Counted from the first letter of the stretch, positions 1-9,995 are shown. The stretch: DNA of 64,000 bases from Vibrio barjaei (GCF_001639065.2 NZ_LQXO02000053.1:1-64000); one strand, 5' to 3'. Notes: a model not told the origin generated them from the letters alone. A program made the numbers and translations.

Positions 1-47
1 GGATTGCAAATCCGTGGACCTCGGTTCGACTCCGGGAGGCGCCTCCA
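1..47 (+). tRNA. tRNA-Cys(GCA), 3' part only
   Basis: The window opens inside a tRNA. The anticodon arm (GGA/TCC stem at 1-3 and 11-13) holds a 7-base loop with anticodon GCA at 6-8. A variable region, a T arm with the GTTCGACTCC core and an acceptor 3' strand ending in encoded CCA (45-47) follow. The 3' half closely resembles the E. coli tRNA-Cys as I recall it. The D arm and 5' acceptor strand lie upstream of the window. Confidence 0.93.
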
Positions 48-55
48 TATTATCG

Positions 56-84
56 AAAACCCGTCTCATCGACGGGTTTTTTCG
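56..84 (+). terminator. Rho-independent terminator after tRNA-Cys
   Basis: A perfect 10-bp stem (56-65 with 71-80, core ACCCGTC/GACGGGT) with a 5-base loop is followed by a T run. It lies 9 bases after the tRNA end and should end the tRNA transcript. Confidence 0.9.
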
Positions 85-137
85 TTTCATCTATAGCTTT
101 ATATCCAAGCTGATCATTGCTCATTACCAATATCGTA

Positions 138-147
138 CTTCATCTCA
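138..147 (-). promoter_or_regulatory. weak MalT-box-like site upstream of the alpha-amylase gene
   Basis: The plus-strand decamer CTTCATCTCA matches the reverse complement of the E. coli MalT box (GGGGAKGAGG) at 7 of 10 positions, about 125 bp before the alpha-amylase start. Alone it could be chance. It is listed because stronger matches sit beside malS in this window. Confidence 0.2.
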
Positions 148-270
148 AGATAGTTTTTGACTAATTGTTTTTATTGTTATTTGTTGGGTCGATAACTGCG
201 GGTCGATTCAATAACGGTAGGCTAGTGCCAATGTTAACGTGTCCACAATTGACCCTAACTGTGAGACAAC

Positions 271-1797
271 ATGATGACAAAATTGAAACACCCTTCTTTT
301 TACCTTCCTTTTGCTTTGTTGCTGAGTACTCCCGCATGGGCTGCACAGAATGGAACTATGATGCAATACTTCCATTGGTATACCCCTAACGATGGCACAT
401 TATGGACGCAAGTTGAACATAATGCTCAGGCACTTTCTGAGAATGGAATAACCGCATTGTGGCTTCCTCCAGCATATAAGGGTGCTGGAGGCATCAATGA
501 CGTTGGGTACGGCGTATACGATATGTATGATTTAGGTGAATTCGCACAAAAAGATACGGTACGTACAAAGTATGGCACTAAGGATCAATACTTATCTGCG
601 ATTGAGGCAGCGCACAAACATAACATTCAGGTTTATGGGGATGTCGTATTTAACCATCGTGGTGGTGCTGATGGGAAGTCATGGGTCGATACAAAGCGAG
701 TGGATTGGAATAACCGAAACGTAGAACTTGGTGATAAGTGGATTGAAGCATGGGTAGAGTTTAATTTTCCGGGAAGAAACGATAAATACTCGGACTTTCA
801 CTGGACTTGGTATCACTTTGACGGCGTAGATTGGGATGACGCAGGTAAAGAAAAAGCGATCTTTAAGTTCAAAGGAGAGGGCAAGGCTTGGGACTGGGAA
901 GTCAGCTCGGAGAAAGGCAATTATGACTATTTAATGTATGCAGACCTAGATATGGACCATCCAGAAGTAAAACAAGAGCTTAAGGATTGGGGAGAATGGT
1001 ATCTCAAGATGACGGCAGTAGATGGTTTTCGAATGGATGCTGTTAAACATATAAAATATCAATACTTGCAAGAGTGGATTGAATACTTGCGCACGAAGAC
1101 AGGAAAGGAGCTATTTACTGTTGGTGAGTATTGGAACTATGACGTCAATAATTTACATAACTTCATTAGTAAAACATCGGGCAGTATGTCGCTGTTTGAT
1201 GCACCGTTACATATGAATTTTTATCGAGCCTCCCGATCAGGCGGCAGCTTTGATATGCGTACTATTATGGATGGAACCTTGATGAAGGATAATCCAGTTA
1301 AAGCGGTGACCTTAGTAGAAAATCACGACACTCAGCCTTTACAAGCATTGGAATCGCCCGTTGATTGGTGGTTCAAGCCATTAGCGTATGCTTTTATTCT
1401 TCTTAGAGAGGAAGGCTATCCTACAATCTTCTACGCGGATTATTACGGTGCGCAGTACAGTGATAAGGGACATCATATAAATATGGCTAAAGTACCTTAT
1501 CTAGAGCAGTTAGTTCGCCTTCGCAAGGACTATGCGTATGGTAAGCAGCATTCCTATCTTGATCATTGGGATATCATCGGATGGACTCGAGAAGGAAATA
1601 CTGAACACCCTAATTCTCTGGCTGTCATTATGAGCGATGGTCTTGGTGGAAAGAAATGGATGTACACAGGGTCACCTAGTACCCGTTATACCGATCAACT
1701 TGGTATCCGTTCTGAAGATGTATGGACAGATGCGAATGGGTGGGCTGAGTTTCCGGTCAATGGAGATAGTGTTTCAGTTTGGGTGAGTCAGAGATAA
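271..1797 (+). CDS. secreted alpha-amylase (GH13)
   Basis: Endo-acting alpha-1,4-glucan hydrolase of 508 aa, predicted to be exported. Residues 1-25 form a Sec signal peptide (basic start, Leu-rich core, AWA-A cleavage site). The (beta/alpha)8 barrel shows the GH13 motifs: DVVFNH (region I), GFRMDAVKH with nucleophile D256, VGEYW with acid/base E286, and VENHD with D353. The opening (GTMMQYFHWY) resembles the liquefying Bacillus / E. coli AmyA type (GH13_5). The start at ATG 271 is immediately followed by a second ATG at 274, with only a weak ribosome site, so either may be used. It stands alone and probably cooperates with the pullulanase and MalS encoded elsewhere in the window in starch breakdown. 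Confidence 0.93.
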   Translation: MMTKLKHPSFYLPFALLLSTPAWAAQNGTMMQYFHWYTPNDGTLWTQVEHNAQALSENGITALWLPPAYKGAGGINDVGYGVYDMYDLGEFAQKDTVRTKYGTKDQYLSAIEAAHKHNIQVYGDVVFNHRGGADGKSWVDTKRVDWNNRNVELGDKWIEAWVEFNFPGRNDKYSDFHWTWYHFDGVDWDDAGKEKAIFKFKGEGKAWDWEVSSEKGNYDYLMYADLDMDHPEVKQELKDWGEWYLKMTAVDGFRMDAVKHIKYQYLQEWIEYLRTKTGKELFTVGEYWNYDVNNLHNFISKTSGSMSLFDAPLHMNFYRASRSGGSFDMRTIMDGTLMKDNPVKAVTLVENHDTQPLQALESPVDWWFKPLAYAFILLREEGYPTIFYADYYGAQYSDKGHHINMAKVPYLEQLVRLRKDYAYGKQHSYLDHWDIIGWTREGNTEHPNSLAVIMSDGLGGKKWMYTGSPSTRYTDQLGIRSEDVWTDANGWAEFPVNGDSVSVWVSQR

Positions 1798-2140
1798 TTA
1801 TATTTGCCCATAACATGAAAGTAATGTTTAACCTGTTACTTCGCCTTGGCCAGTGATTATCTGTTGGCTTGATATGTTACACATTGTCCACAGCCGGACG
1901 CTTATATTTACACTCCAATTAAAGGCTGAAAACGGTTACCAAGCAGTAGTTTGGTAACCGTTGCCTATGCTGGGCTGTTTCAGCGCGCGTAATACTTTAC
2001 AACTTTAATCGCCGAACTCTTTATAAAAGACCGAAATATCAATATGTTAAATATTGGTACGTTCCCTGCTATCCCTCAGTCTCAACGCTTGTCGTATTTA
2101 GCGTTCCTTCTTAAAACCAAGTGCAACAAAGGAAACCAAG
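1798..2140. other. 343-bp intergenic region with a strong hairpin
   Basis: No gene is seen on either strand. The region holds a perfect 12-bp inverted repeat (1931-1942 with 1951-1962, core CGGTTACC/GGTAACCG) with an 8-base loop. It lacks a T run, so it is either a transcript-end structure or an operator. The last 20 bases carry the ribosome site (AAGGAAA) of the next gene. Confidence 0.6.
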
Positions 2141-4450
2141 ATGAAAAATAATCTCTTGCAGCAATTGCCTTGTAGTGGGGCGGCATTAGCGTTGGGGCTG
2201 ATGCTAACGGCAACGCCAACTGAGGTGCTCTCTGCTGGCTACGATTTCGGTGATGACTATGAACGTCGGTGTATGGCGGATGCCTACCTATTAAAGCCTG
2301 GGAATTCTCTTCCTCAAAATCAACTAAACTGTACCGCCAACGATGTTGAAATCACAAATGTAGTACCTGTAGGCATAAGTGAATGTACTCCCGGCCAAGT
2401 GGTTAGCTTTGATGCCGACGTTACAATTCGAACAAATGCGAACGAACGTTACGACACCACATTCTACTTACCCTTAACAAGTCAAAGCCCTAAAGTGGTA
2501 CAGGGTGGTGCTGAAAACTGCAGCCTTATATTACCTAAGCCAGGAGACAGTGGGGAAATAGCCGATGTCCAACTTGACGGGGACGAGTGTGGCGATATAT
2601 CTAAAGCGGGTGGTCTTGATGAGTACGTATTAGTGAATGAACGTATTAACATGCTTTGTGTCGATAATGATGATGACGGTAGAGCGGACTTCACCTATTG
2701 TGCTGCGTGGGACAATATCAACAGAAACAACTGTACGGTTGACGACAGTAACTTTTCCTCAGGGCAGATTCCTAATACTAAATCCAAATGTAATTGCGAT
2801 ACGTTTAATATTGATCTGTTCATAAGACCAAATCCACCTAGTATTGTTAAGACCTTAGTATCGGATAACAATGTTCCCGAACCTGGGGGAAAATTTGACT
2901 ACACTGTCTCGTTCACTAATCCAAGTAGCACTGCTTCCTTGTTTATAGCTTCGATGACCGATGAAATATCGGTAGTGCCCGTTGGAAGTGCTCCAGCAGA
3001 TTATTCTGTTGATCTGCTTTCATCTCCTGTGAGCTCACCTACACAGACAGATCCTGATGGGGCTTATCTTGTTGCCAATACGTGTAATACCCACGCTACT
3101 GAAATCATGGCTGGTGCTTCATTAAGTTGCAGTTTCTCTGTTTACATCAAAGATATTGACCTAAATGATACGAACAAAACGGAAGTGTATCGGGATACTG
3201 TTAAGATAGGACTTCAGGATAAAAACGAAGAACCAGTAGGAGATGGCAGTACCTGTCCTATATGGGTAAGCTCCCAATCAGGTGATAATTGTAGTGCACC
3301 CATCGATGTGACAATCACCAATGTAAAACCAAGCGTCAGTATTGTAAAAGAAGGTAATGTCTCTTCAGTTACCGAGCCGGGTGGCCAAGTGACCTATACC
3401 ATTACTGTTACTAACACGTCGGCCTACTTTGATTCTCCAGTGACCATCAGCTCGTTTACCGATACTTTGTATGATTTGTCCTCGGGTACAGGAACGTGCA
3501 GCACAGGTGCTGTACTGGGAGTTGGAGAACAAGCGATTTGTACCTATACAGAAAGTATTGTTGGTAATTTTGGTGATGCTTCCATTCTCAATACGGCAAG
3601 TGTAACTATAGCTGACAATGAGAGTGATACCGCAAGTGGGAGCGAGTCTCATTCGGTTGCTGTTCTTAATGTTCCCTCTAGTATATCCCTGCTAAAAGAG
3701 GCCAATCCAACTTCAGTGCCGGAAACAGGTGATGACCCTAGTGTCAAACGCTCTATCGAGTACACCTTTACTATTACCGTCGATAGTAATGGTGTGGATA
3801 CTGTTTCGTTCAGTTCTTTGTTGGACGATAAGTTTGGAGAGTTAGTTAATGAATGTTTGATCGGTGGAATTACACCGCTTGCTAACTATGTGGCTAATCC
3901 TGGTGACGTACTCTCTTGTCAAATTTCTCGAAATTTACAAGGTAATGCAGGGGGGAGCCATACTAATGAAGCAACGGTGAAAGGTACGGATGCTGATGGA
4001 CAAGCCGTTATGGACGTTGCTACAGCAACGGTCAACTTTACTGATGTGCTTCCAACTGTTGATGTTGCGTTTGCTCCAAGAGTGGTGGTTGTGCTGCAAG
4101 TTAAAAATACCAGCATAGAGGATGTGACATTCCAAGGTTTAACCTTGTTTGGTCAAAATGTGTTGAATGCGGATGTAGTGGATGATGGATTTACGTTCAG
4201 AAATATTGGTGGCACGTACAACGAAGTCTTTTATCCAGCTTGCCAACTCAACCAGTCAATTACCTACGCTGGCTCGGCGAGTGATACTTACCTTTGTGCA
4301 TTCGTCATAGACTTTACCGCAGGACTGGATGATGTTGACGTTGTCAATTTCAATGCGAACGCGGGTAATGCGGTTCAAGTAACGGTTGAAGATGAACAAG
4401 GTAATTCCGCAAACGGTGATATTGATATTCAACTAGTGACTCAGGAGTGA
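2141..4450 (+). CDS. secreted DUF11-repeat protein
   Basis: A 769-aa exported protein of unknown specific role. An N-terminal signal peptide (about residues 1-32) precedes a Cys-rich region (to about 225) with Asp-rich loops that could bind Ca2+. Three DUF11-type beta-sandwich repeats follow, starting near residues 232, 397 and 512. Each opens with a phrase like SIVKE...EPGG...YTITVTN and carries paired cysteines. The C-terminal 150 residues are beta-rich with no clear signature. DUF11 proteins are usually surface or extracellular structural proteins. There is no LPXTG, autotransporter barrel or visible type I signal, so the export route past the inner membrane is unknown. It has its own good ribosome site and terminator and appears monocistronic. 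Confidence 0.8.
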   Translation: MKNNLLQQLPCSGAALALGLMLTATPTEVLSAGYDFGDDYERRCMADAYLLKPGNSLPQNQLNCTANDVEITNVVPVGISECTPGQVVSFDADVTIRTNANERYDTTFYLPLTSQSPKVVQGGAENCSLILPKPGDSGEIADVQLDGDECGDISKAGGLDEYVLVNERINMLCVDNDDDGRADFTYCAAWDNINRNNCTVDDSNFSSGQIPNTKSKCNCDTFNIDLFIRPNPPSIVKTLVSDNNVPEPGGKFDYTVSFTNPSSTASLFIASMTDEISVVPVGSAPADYSVDLLSSPVSSPTQTDPDGAYLVANTCNTHATEIMAGASLSCSFSVYIKDIDLNDTNKTEVYRDTVKIGLQDKNEEPVGDGSTCPIWVSSQSGDNCSAPIDVTITNVKPSVSIVKEGNVSSVTEPGGQVTYTITVTNTSAYFDSPVTISSFTDTLYDLSSGTGTCSTGAVLGVGEQAICTYTESIVGNFGDASILNTASVTIADNESDTASGSESHSVAVLNVPSSISLLKEANPTSVPETGDDPSVKRSIEYTFTITVDSNGVDTVSFSSLLDDKFGELVNECLIGGITPLANYVANPGDVLSCQISRNLQGNAGGSHTNEATVKGTDADGQAVMDVATATVNFTDVLPTVDVAFAPRVVVVLQVKNTSIEDVTFQGLTLFGQNVLNADVVDDGFTFRNIGGTYNEVFYPACQLNQSITYAGSASDTYLCAFVIDFTAGLDDVDVVNFNANAGNAVQVTVEDEQGNSANGDIDIQLVTQE

Positions 4451-4461
4451 GTACGTGTAGA

Positions 4462-4496
4462 AAACCCCAAAGGCATTGAAGCTTTTGGGGTTTACT
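4462..4496 (+). terminator. terminator after the DUF11 gene
   Basis: A 13-bp stem (4462-4474 with 4481-4493, one G-T pair, core AACCCC/GGGGTT) with a 6-base loop lies 11 bases after the stop codon. Confidence 0.85.
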
Positions 4497-4921
4497 AGCT
4501 GACTGTTTCCAGCTTGATAACCATTCTGACCAGAGGAGAGTCATTCTGTTAAAAGGTGATTTCCTCCCTAGTGAATGAACATCATTGGAATTCCAACATA
4601 ACAGCAGAAATGCCGTTCTTTCTTAACGAAGAAAAATAACAAAGAGTGAAAAATAGATCTATCTCTCGTATTGGAGGCTGAATTCTCATCCTATCTCTCT
4701 ACGCCATCGTCGCTACGCCTGAGAAAAAAAGACCGAAAAATGTGCACTTGTGTGCATATTTTTTGGCGAAAATGGCCATCAACGTGAACACGCTTCAATC
4801 AAACCCTTATTTCATCTGATACAAAAACTTAACATGCATTGTTCACATTTTGTTGAGCATCACCTTTCATAGCATAGAGGGCGAACTAACTAATTTACCC
4901 TCAATAATAAAAGGTTGAAAA
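4497..4921. other. intergenic region upstream of the pullulanase
   Basis: No coding frame with a plausible ribosome site is seen. A decamer at 4685-4694 (TCTCATCCTA) matches the reverse complement of the MalT box at 7 of 10 positions, including the GGATGA core. The region is otherwise AT-rich and probably holds the pullulanase promoter. Confidence 0.45.
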
Positions 4922-7900
4922 GTGGACGATAATAAACTGAAGATGACAGTGGTAGCTAAGACGCTTATACCATTGATTTCAATAGCACTAATCGCAGGAT
5001 GCAATACGAATAGCGACTCTGGAACAAGTGCTGGTGGCAATAGTGGAGATGTGGACGGTTTGTACAAGGCTGGCGAGAATGAAGTCGTCATCTACTATAA
5101 ACGTGACTTAGCGGCTCAATCAGGTGATCCGTACGCTGGTTGGGGGTTACATCTATGGAATGGTGAAGGGTGTGAAAGTACTGACCTAGAAGCAATGAAC
5201 ATTGGTGATGGTGGAACGAACTGGGATGCACCATTTGGTTATACAGGGGTAAGCTCTACCTATGGCGCTTATTATGTTTTGAAGGTGAACCCAGATGCAT
5301 CAGACCCTCACGAATGTATGAACTTTATACTGCACAATGGAGATGAGAAAGCCTTTGGTAGTGGAAATCACAAGGTTCAACTACGTCAACTTGATGACAG
5401 TAAGGGGTTATTTGGTTTCCATGGTAGCAGCCAAATTTATTACGTTCCTACTGCGGAGAGACCGGTCGCGATCGATGGGCGGGCCGCTCACTGGTTAGAT
5501 GGCGCCACAATTGGTTGGGAGGCTGCTTCGACAGCAGATAAAGTGGTTCTGTTCTACAGTGAAGACGGCAGTATCACAATGAATGATGATAAGTCTATTC
5601 ATGGGCAAGATGGACACGTTGAACTCATCATTTCTGGTGAGCTACCAGAGGCACTCAAAGATCGCTACAAGCACCTAGCTAGCTTAACTGCCCTTAACAT
5701 CGATGTGAATGCGGAGACACGACACACACTTTTGAAAAACCAACTTGTGATAGCTGCATTTAACAAGAGTAATGAAATCATTGCCGCCACTGAGCTTCAA
5801 ACAGCAGGAGTTCTTGACTCTGTATTTGCCTCAAAAGATGGGGGTAACGCAATTGCGCAAACGCTTGGTGCTGTTGTTGAAGGAAGTGATGTGACGTTTA
5901 AACTCTGGGCACCAACAGCAATGTCAGTGTCGGTAGAAGTTTATAATGAAGATAAGACCCTAGATAGTGTATATCCAATGGCCGAAGATGCGGACACTGG
6001 TATATGGTCCTCGAATGGAGTCAGTGGCGTACTGAATAAGTTCTATCGTTATGACGTTAAGGTGTACCATCCAACGACGGGTAAAGTGGAGCAGCGATTA
6101 GTAACTGACCCATATTCACTTAGCGTGTCCGCAAATTCTCTATATTCTCAAGTTGTAGATCTCGATGATACGTTATTAATGCCTGAAGGTTGGAATGACG
6201 AATCATATTCTCGTCCTCAATTAGATAAAGCTGAGGATCATGTCCTTTACGAATCTCACATACGTGATTTTAGCTTTAGTGATTCTAGAGGAACGGAGGC
6301 ATTGAATGGCAAGTATTTAGCACTAACCGAAGATACTCGAGAGTCGGTAACTCATCTAAAGTCATTGCAACAAGCGGGTTTAACAACTTTGCATGTATTA
6401 CCTGTGTTTGATATTGCGACAGTTGATGAAGTCTATAGAGTTGATATTACCGATACGGTCGGTGAACTATGTGCTCTTAATGCTAAAGCTGCGGTTTGTT
6501 CTACAGCAGATAGTGGGCTGGTCATTGAAGATCTATTGCAAAGCTATGACCCAGCAAGTGCGAACGCACAGTCTTTGATGAATGACCTGCGCATGTATGA
6601 CAGTTTTAACTGGGGCTATGATCCATTCCATTACACGGTTCCTGAAGGTAGTTACGCTACCGACGCTGAAGGCTCACTAAGAATCAAAGAGTTCCGTCAA
6701 ATGGTAAAAGCGACTCATGATATGGGACTAAAGTTCGTCATGGATGTCGTATATAACCACACCAATGCCTCTGGAGTAAACGATAAGTCGGTGTTGGATA
6801 AAATTGTTCCTGGGTATTATCACAGGCTTAATACCAATTCCGGAGGTGTAGAAAACTCGACCTGTTGTGACAATACTGCGACGGAAAACTTGATGATGGG
6901 TAAGCTAATGGTTGATTCATTATTAGTTTGGGCTGATGACTATAAAGTCGATGGCTTCCGTTTTGACCTTATGGGGCACCAACCAAAAGACTTGATGGTT
7001 TATGCCTTAGAGAAAGTGAAAGCGATTGATCCCGATACTATTTTCTATGGTGAAGGTTGGGACTTTGGTGAAGTTTCTAATCACGCCCGATTTGAGCAAG
7101 CCACACAGCTAGCGATGGCAGGTACGGAAATTGGCACTTTCTCTGATCGATTACGTGACGCAGTACGTGGTGGTAGTCCTTTTGATGGCGGCGTTAACAG
7201 CGATGGTCGCCATGCACTGAGGTTTAATCAAGGGTTTGGTAATGCGGCTTACCCTAATGAAGAGGTAATCGAATCAGCTGAAACGACAAACGATAGACTT
7301 CACAATCAAGATATCGTTCGTTTAGGTATGGCGGGCAATTTGGCTGACTATGTTCTCTTAGATTATACTGGCGAGACTAAACGTGGTAAAGACGTGGATT
7401 ATAATGGCGCTCCGGCAGGCTATACCAAGTTCCCATCGGAGAATATCTCCTACGTATCGAAGCATGATAACCAAACACTTTGGGACAACAACGCCTACAA
7501 GATTGCGACAGGGATAGATTCGGCGAAGCGAGCTAGAATGCAGACTGTATCGCTTTCAACCGTGATGTTAGGGCAGGGTATTCCATTTATTCACATGGGC
7601 TCAGAGCTACTGCGATCTAAGTCTATGCAACGAGATTCCTATGACTCAGGTGATTGGTATAACCGCGTTCGTTTCGATGGTTCAGACAACAACTGGAATG
7701 TTGGTTTACCTCGAGAAGACAAAGATGGCGCTAACTGGGATTTGATCAGAAAAATCATAGCCGACTCTAGTGCCAAACCCTCTCAAACGGACATTGAGCT
7801 AACCAAACAACAATTCTTAGAGTTACTTAAAATTAGAAGTAGTAGTGAGCTGTTCCGCTTAGATAGTGCTGAAGAGGTCATGAAACGAGTCGATTTCCGC

Positions 7901-8575
7901 AACGTTGGTCAGGGTCAAACACAAGGTTTAATTGTCATGACGATTGATGATGGAACCAGCGCAGGCGCTGAGCTTGATTCTGCATATGATGCAGCGGTGG
8001 TTATGGTTAACTCTACGGCATTTACTAAGGACTTCAAGATTGAAGGGACTAGCGGTTTTGAGCTGCATCCGGTTCAAAAATCGTCTTATGATAGAGAAGT
8101 GAAAGCAGCCTCATTTAGTAATGAAACCTTCTCTGTACCAGCATTGACAACCGCTGTCTTTGTACTTCCTCAAGGTGAGAGCCAGGGTGTAGGCTTGCCA
8201 ATAGACAACAGTAATAAAGATGTATCTAGTATCGCACCATTCGGAAATACGGAACTTTACTTACGTGGTTCGATCACGACATGGGATGCCCCAGCGGAAA
8301 ATTCCAAGGCTAAGTTTAGTTATATTGCCAATAATATTTACCAGTTGGATATATCGGTACAAGCGGGAAGTTTTAATATGAAGGTCGCCGATGTGTCTTG
8401 GAACGCAGAGACAAATTTTGGTGGCAAAGTAAGTATTACTTTGGGTGATGCAAACACTCTTACTGCAGGTAGCAATGATAATGTCACTATAAATATCGCT
8501 GAAGAGGGAAACTATCGTTTCAAGTTGGATGCAACAAATAAAGTTAATCCAACGCTGACTGTGACCAAGCTTTAG
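4922..8575 (+). CDS. pulA: type I pullulanase, lipoprotein (GH13)
   Basis: Debranching enzyme of 1217 aa that cleaves alpha-1,6 links in pullulan and branched dextrins. The GTG start at 4922 is preferred: AAAGG lies at proper spacing and the lipoprotein signal ends in LIAGC (Cys about residue 27). Domain order: starch-binding CBM41-like module (about 45-160), a middle region, CBM48 (about 310-410), GH13 barrel, C-terminal beta domain. The type I signature reads FNWGYDP (562-568), with Phe for the usual Tyr. Catalytic residues are D682 (GFRFD), E711 (GEGWD) and D849 (SKHDNQ). An extra C-terminal beta module of about 105 residues (from about 1110) follows the usual end and may be another glucan-binding domain. 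It is monocistronic and ends in a shared terminator. Confidence 0.95.
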   Translation: MDDNKLKMTVVAKTLIPLISIALIAGCNTNSDSGTSAGGNSGDVDGLYKAGENEVVIYYKRDLAAQSGDPYAGWGLHLWNGEGCESTDLEAMNIGDGGTNWDAPFGYTGVSSTYGAYYVLKVNPDASDPHECMNFILHNGDEKAFGSGNHKVQLRQLDDSKGLFGFHGSSQIYYVPTAERPVAIDGRAAHWLDGATIGWEAASTADKVVLFYSEDGSITMNDDKSIHGQDGHVELIISGELPEALKDRYKHLASLTALNIDVNAETRHTLLKNQLVIAAFNKSNEIIAATELQTAGVLDSVFASKDGGNAIAQTLGAVVEGSDVTFKLWAPTAMSVSVEVYNEDKTLDSVYPMAEDADTGIWSSNGVSGVLNKFYRYDVKVYHPTTGKVEQRLVTDPYSLSVSANSLYSQVVDLDDTLLMPEGWNDESYSRPQLDKAEDHVLYESHIRDFSFSDSRGTEALNGKYLALTEDTRESVTHLKSLQQAGLTTLHVLPVFDIATVDEVYRVDITDTVGELCALNAKAAVCSTADSGLVIEDLLQSYDPASANAQSLMNDLRMYDSFNWGYDPFHYTVPEGSYATDAEGSLRIKEFRQMVKATHDMGLKFVMDVVYNHTNASGVNDKSVLDKIVPGYYHRLNTNSGGVENSTCCDNTATENLMMGKLMVDSLLVWADDYKVDGFRFDLMGHQPKDLMVYALEKVKAIDPDTIFYGEGWDFGEVSNHARFEQATQLAMAGTEIGTFSDRLRDAVRGGSPFDGGVNSDGRHALRFNQGFGNAAYPNEEVIESAETTNDRLHNQDIVRLGMAGNLADYVLLDYTGETKRGKDVDYNGAPAGYTKFPSENISYVSKHDNQTLWDNNAYKIATGIDSAKRARMQTVSLSTVMLGQGIPFIHMGSELLRSKSMQRDSYDSGDWYNRVRFDGSDNNWNVGLPREDKDGANWDLIRKIIADSSAKPSQTDIELTKQQFLELLKIRSSSELFRLDSAEEVMKRVDFRNVGQGQTQGLIVMTIDDGTSAGAELDSAYDAAVVMVNSTAFTKDFKIEGTSGFELHPVQKSSYDREVKAASFSNETFSVPALTTAVFVLPQGESQGVGLPIDNSNKDVSSIAPFGNTELYLRGSITTWDAPAENSKAKFSYIANNIYQLDISVQAGSFNMKVADVSWNAETNFGGKVSITLGDANTLTAGSNDNVTINIAEEGNYRFKLDATNKVNPTLTVTKL

Positions 8576-8591
8576 TATTTTTAGAGTAACC

Positions 8592-8621
8592 AAATAAGGC
8601 AGCTTTCGCTGCCTTATTTAT
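8592..8621. terminator. bidirectional terminator between pulA and the ybjQ-like gene
   Basis: A perfect 12-bp stem (8592-8603 with 8608-8619, core AAGGCAGC/GCTGCCTT) with a 4-base loop. The A and T ends let it work for both convergent genes. Confidence 0.85.
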
Positions 8622-8627
8622 TCGTCT

Positions 8628-8948
8628 TTAATCAACAACGACTGCAGTACCACTCGCCGACACCATTAACATACCGTTGCCAGTACCAAGTACCTCATAG
8701 TCAAGGTCGACACCTACAACAGCGTTAGCGCCAGCATCTGCGGCTTTTTGTTCTAGTTCTTTTAGGGCGATTTCACGCGCACGTTGTAGCTCTCTCTCAT
8801 AGGTGCCCGAACGGCCGCCTACAATATCTCGCAGGCCAGCAAACATGTCTTTGAAGACATTAGCACCCAAGATCGCTTCGCCGGCGATCACGCCTTTGTA
8901 AGCTACTATACGTTTTCCTTCAACGGTTTGAGTAGTAGTGACAATCAT
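8628..8948 (-). CDS. YbjQ / UPF0145 family protein
   Basis: A 106-aa cytoplasmic protein of the YbjQ family (PF01906, sometimes called heavy-metal-binding). Family features seen are the start MIVTTT, the GEAI.GANVFKD segment, the helical RAREIAL..LE segment, and the end ANAVVGVDLDYE with a Gly-rich tail. Members form pentamers in crystal structures and their function is unsettled. It is full length and stands alone. Confidence 0.9.
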   Translation of the reverse strand: MIVTTTQTVEGKRIVAYKGVIAGEAILGANVFKDMFAGLRDIVGGRSGTYERELQRAREIALKELEQKAADAGANAVVGVDLDYEVLGTGNGMLMVSASGTAVVVD

Positions 8949-9112
8949 GAATAGACTCCTATTGGGGATAAACCATTTTAGAATAACAACATAGCAGGTT
9001 GCGATAACATGGGAAATGGCAGACGTGTCGGAATTATGTATTCAATGATTCCAACCTTGATAGAAACAAAAAAGGGAAAGCAAAGCTTTCCCATATGTAT
9101 CGATGACTCTGA

Positions 9113-9928
9113 CTACTTTTTAATAGGCGTGTAGCCATACTCTTGGATGAGGGACTGTCCTTCACTAGATAGCACGAAAGAAATGAATTTATCTGCGTCA
9201 TCATCAATGTCATCTTTCTTGTGTAGCAAAAGGAAAGGGCGCGCGAGCTTGTATTTTCCTTCGGAGATATTCTTGGTGGTTGCTTCCACACCTTCAAACT
9301 TAATAGCTTTTACTGAACGGTCGACCGAACCTTCAGAAATGTAACCTACGGCGTGTGGGTTGTTATTAACAATGGTCTTTACCATACTGTTGCTATTTAC
9401 AACGAGGTTCGTTGGGTTGATATCAGAGACTAGTCTGTCATTGATGATCTGAGTCAAGCCCAATAGACTTTCGAAGCTTGAACGAGTACCTGAAGAGGCC
9501 TCACGTGTCACAACAGCAATCTTCTGATCTGGGCCACCAACTTGCTTCCAGTTATTAATTTTCCCTTTATAGATGTCAAACAACTGTTCGCGAGTGAGGT
9601 CTTGAACCGGGTTTGCCAAGTTGACAACAATAGCTAGACCGTCGTAAGCAATGGGAAAAACGTCTAGGCTTTCACTGCTTTCACGCTCTGTAAGATAACG
9701 GCTGCTCATACCAATATCCGCTGCCCCTTTTTCCACTAAGGTGATACCCGCTGTACTACCGATTCCTTGAACCGCTATGAACGTGTCGCTGTGTGATGTG
9801 TTGTATTGTTCTGCCAAGACATCCATAACACGAGCAACAGATGTAGAACCAGAAATATTGACTTCTTGTGCTGCTACAGTGTTTACAGCAGAGAAGGAGA
9901 GTAGAGCGGCTAAAGCGACGCGAAGCAT
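9113..9928 (-). CDS. PstS-like phosphate-binding periplasmic protein
   Basis: ABC-type substrate-binding protein of 271 aa (PBP_like_2 / PstS family), expected to capture inorganic phosphate in the periplasm. The ATG at 9928 is chosen over an upstream in-frame ATG at 9961 because TGGAG lies 8 bases before it and it gives a clean signal peptide (cut near VAA-QE). Phosphate-site motifs are SGSTSV near the mature N-terminus, GIGSTAGI, ADIGMSSR, and TREASSGTRSSF. No pstCAB or phoU genes are adjacent, so it must use a transporter encoded elsewhere. Confidence 0.9.
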   Translation of the reverse strand: MLRVALAALLSFSAVNTVAAQEVNISGSTSVARVMDVLAEQYNTSHSDTFIAVQGIGSTAGITLVEKGAADIGMSSRYLTERESSESLDVFPIAYDGLAIVVNLANPVQDLTREQLFDIYKGKINNWKQVGGPDQKIAVVTREASSGTRSSFESLLGLTQIINDRLVSDINPTNLVVNSNSMVKTIVNNNPHAVGYISEGSVDRSVKAIKFEGVEATTKNISEGKYKLARPFLLLHKKDDIDDDADKFISFVLSSEGQSLIQEYGYTPIKK

Positions 9929-9977
9929 AGAGAAACTCCAATTAAAGTGAGAATTTGCCACATCATATTTCGTTTGT

Positions 9978-9995
9978 GTGACACTTTTGTGAAGT
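9978..9995 (-). promoter_or_regulatory. possible PhoB box upstream of the pstS-like gene
   Basis: On the minus strand, two TCAC-containing half sites lie exactly 11 bp apart (GTGAC.. at 9978 and GTGAA.. at 9989 on the plus strand), the repeat period of a pho box. One half (GTGTCAC) is a good match to CTGTCAY and the other is poor. The site is 50-67 bp before the start codon. Confidence 0.3.

Noticed and set aside
3365..4135. Several minus-strand frames across the DUF11 gene
   Set aside because: They are Thr/Ser-rich antisense shadows of the repeat protein with no ribosome sites.
9929..9961. Extended N-terminus of the PstS-like protein
   Set aside because: It would precede the signal peptide with 11 residues and lacks a ribosome site.
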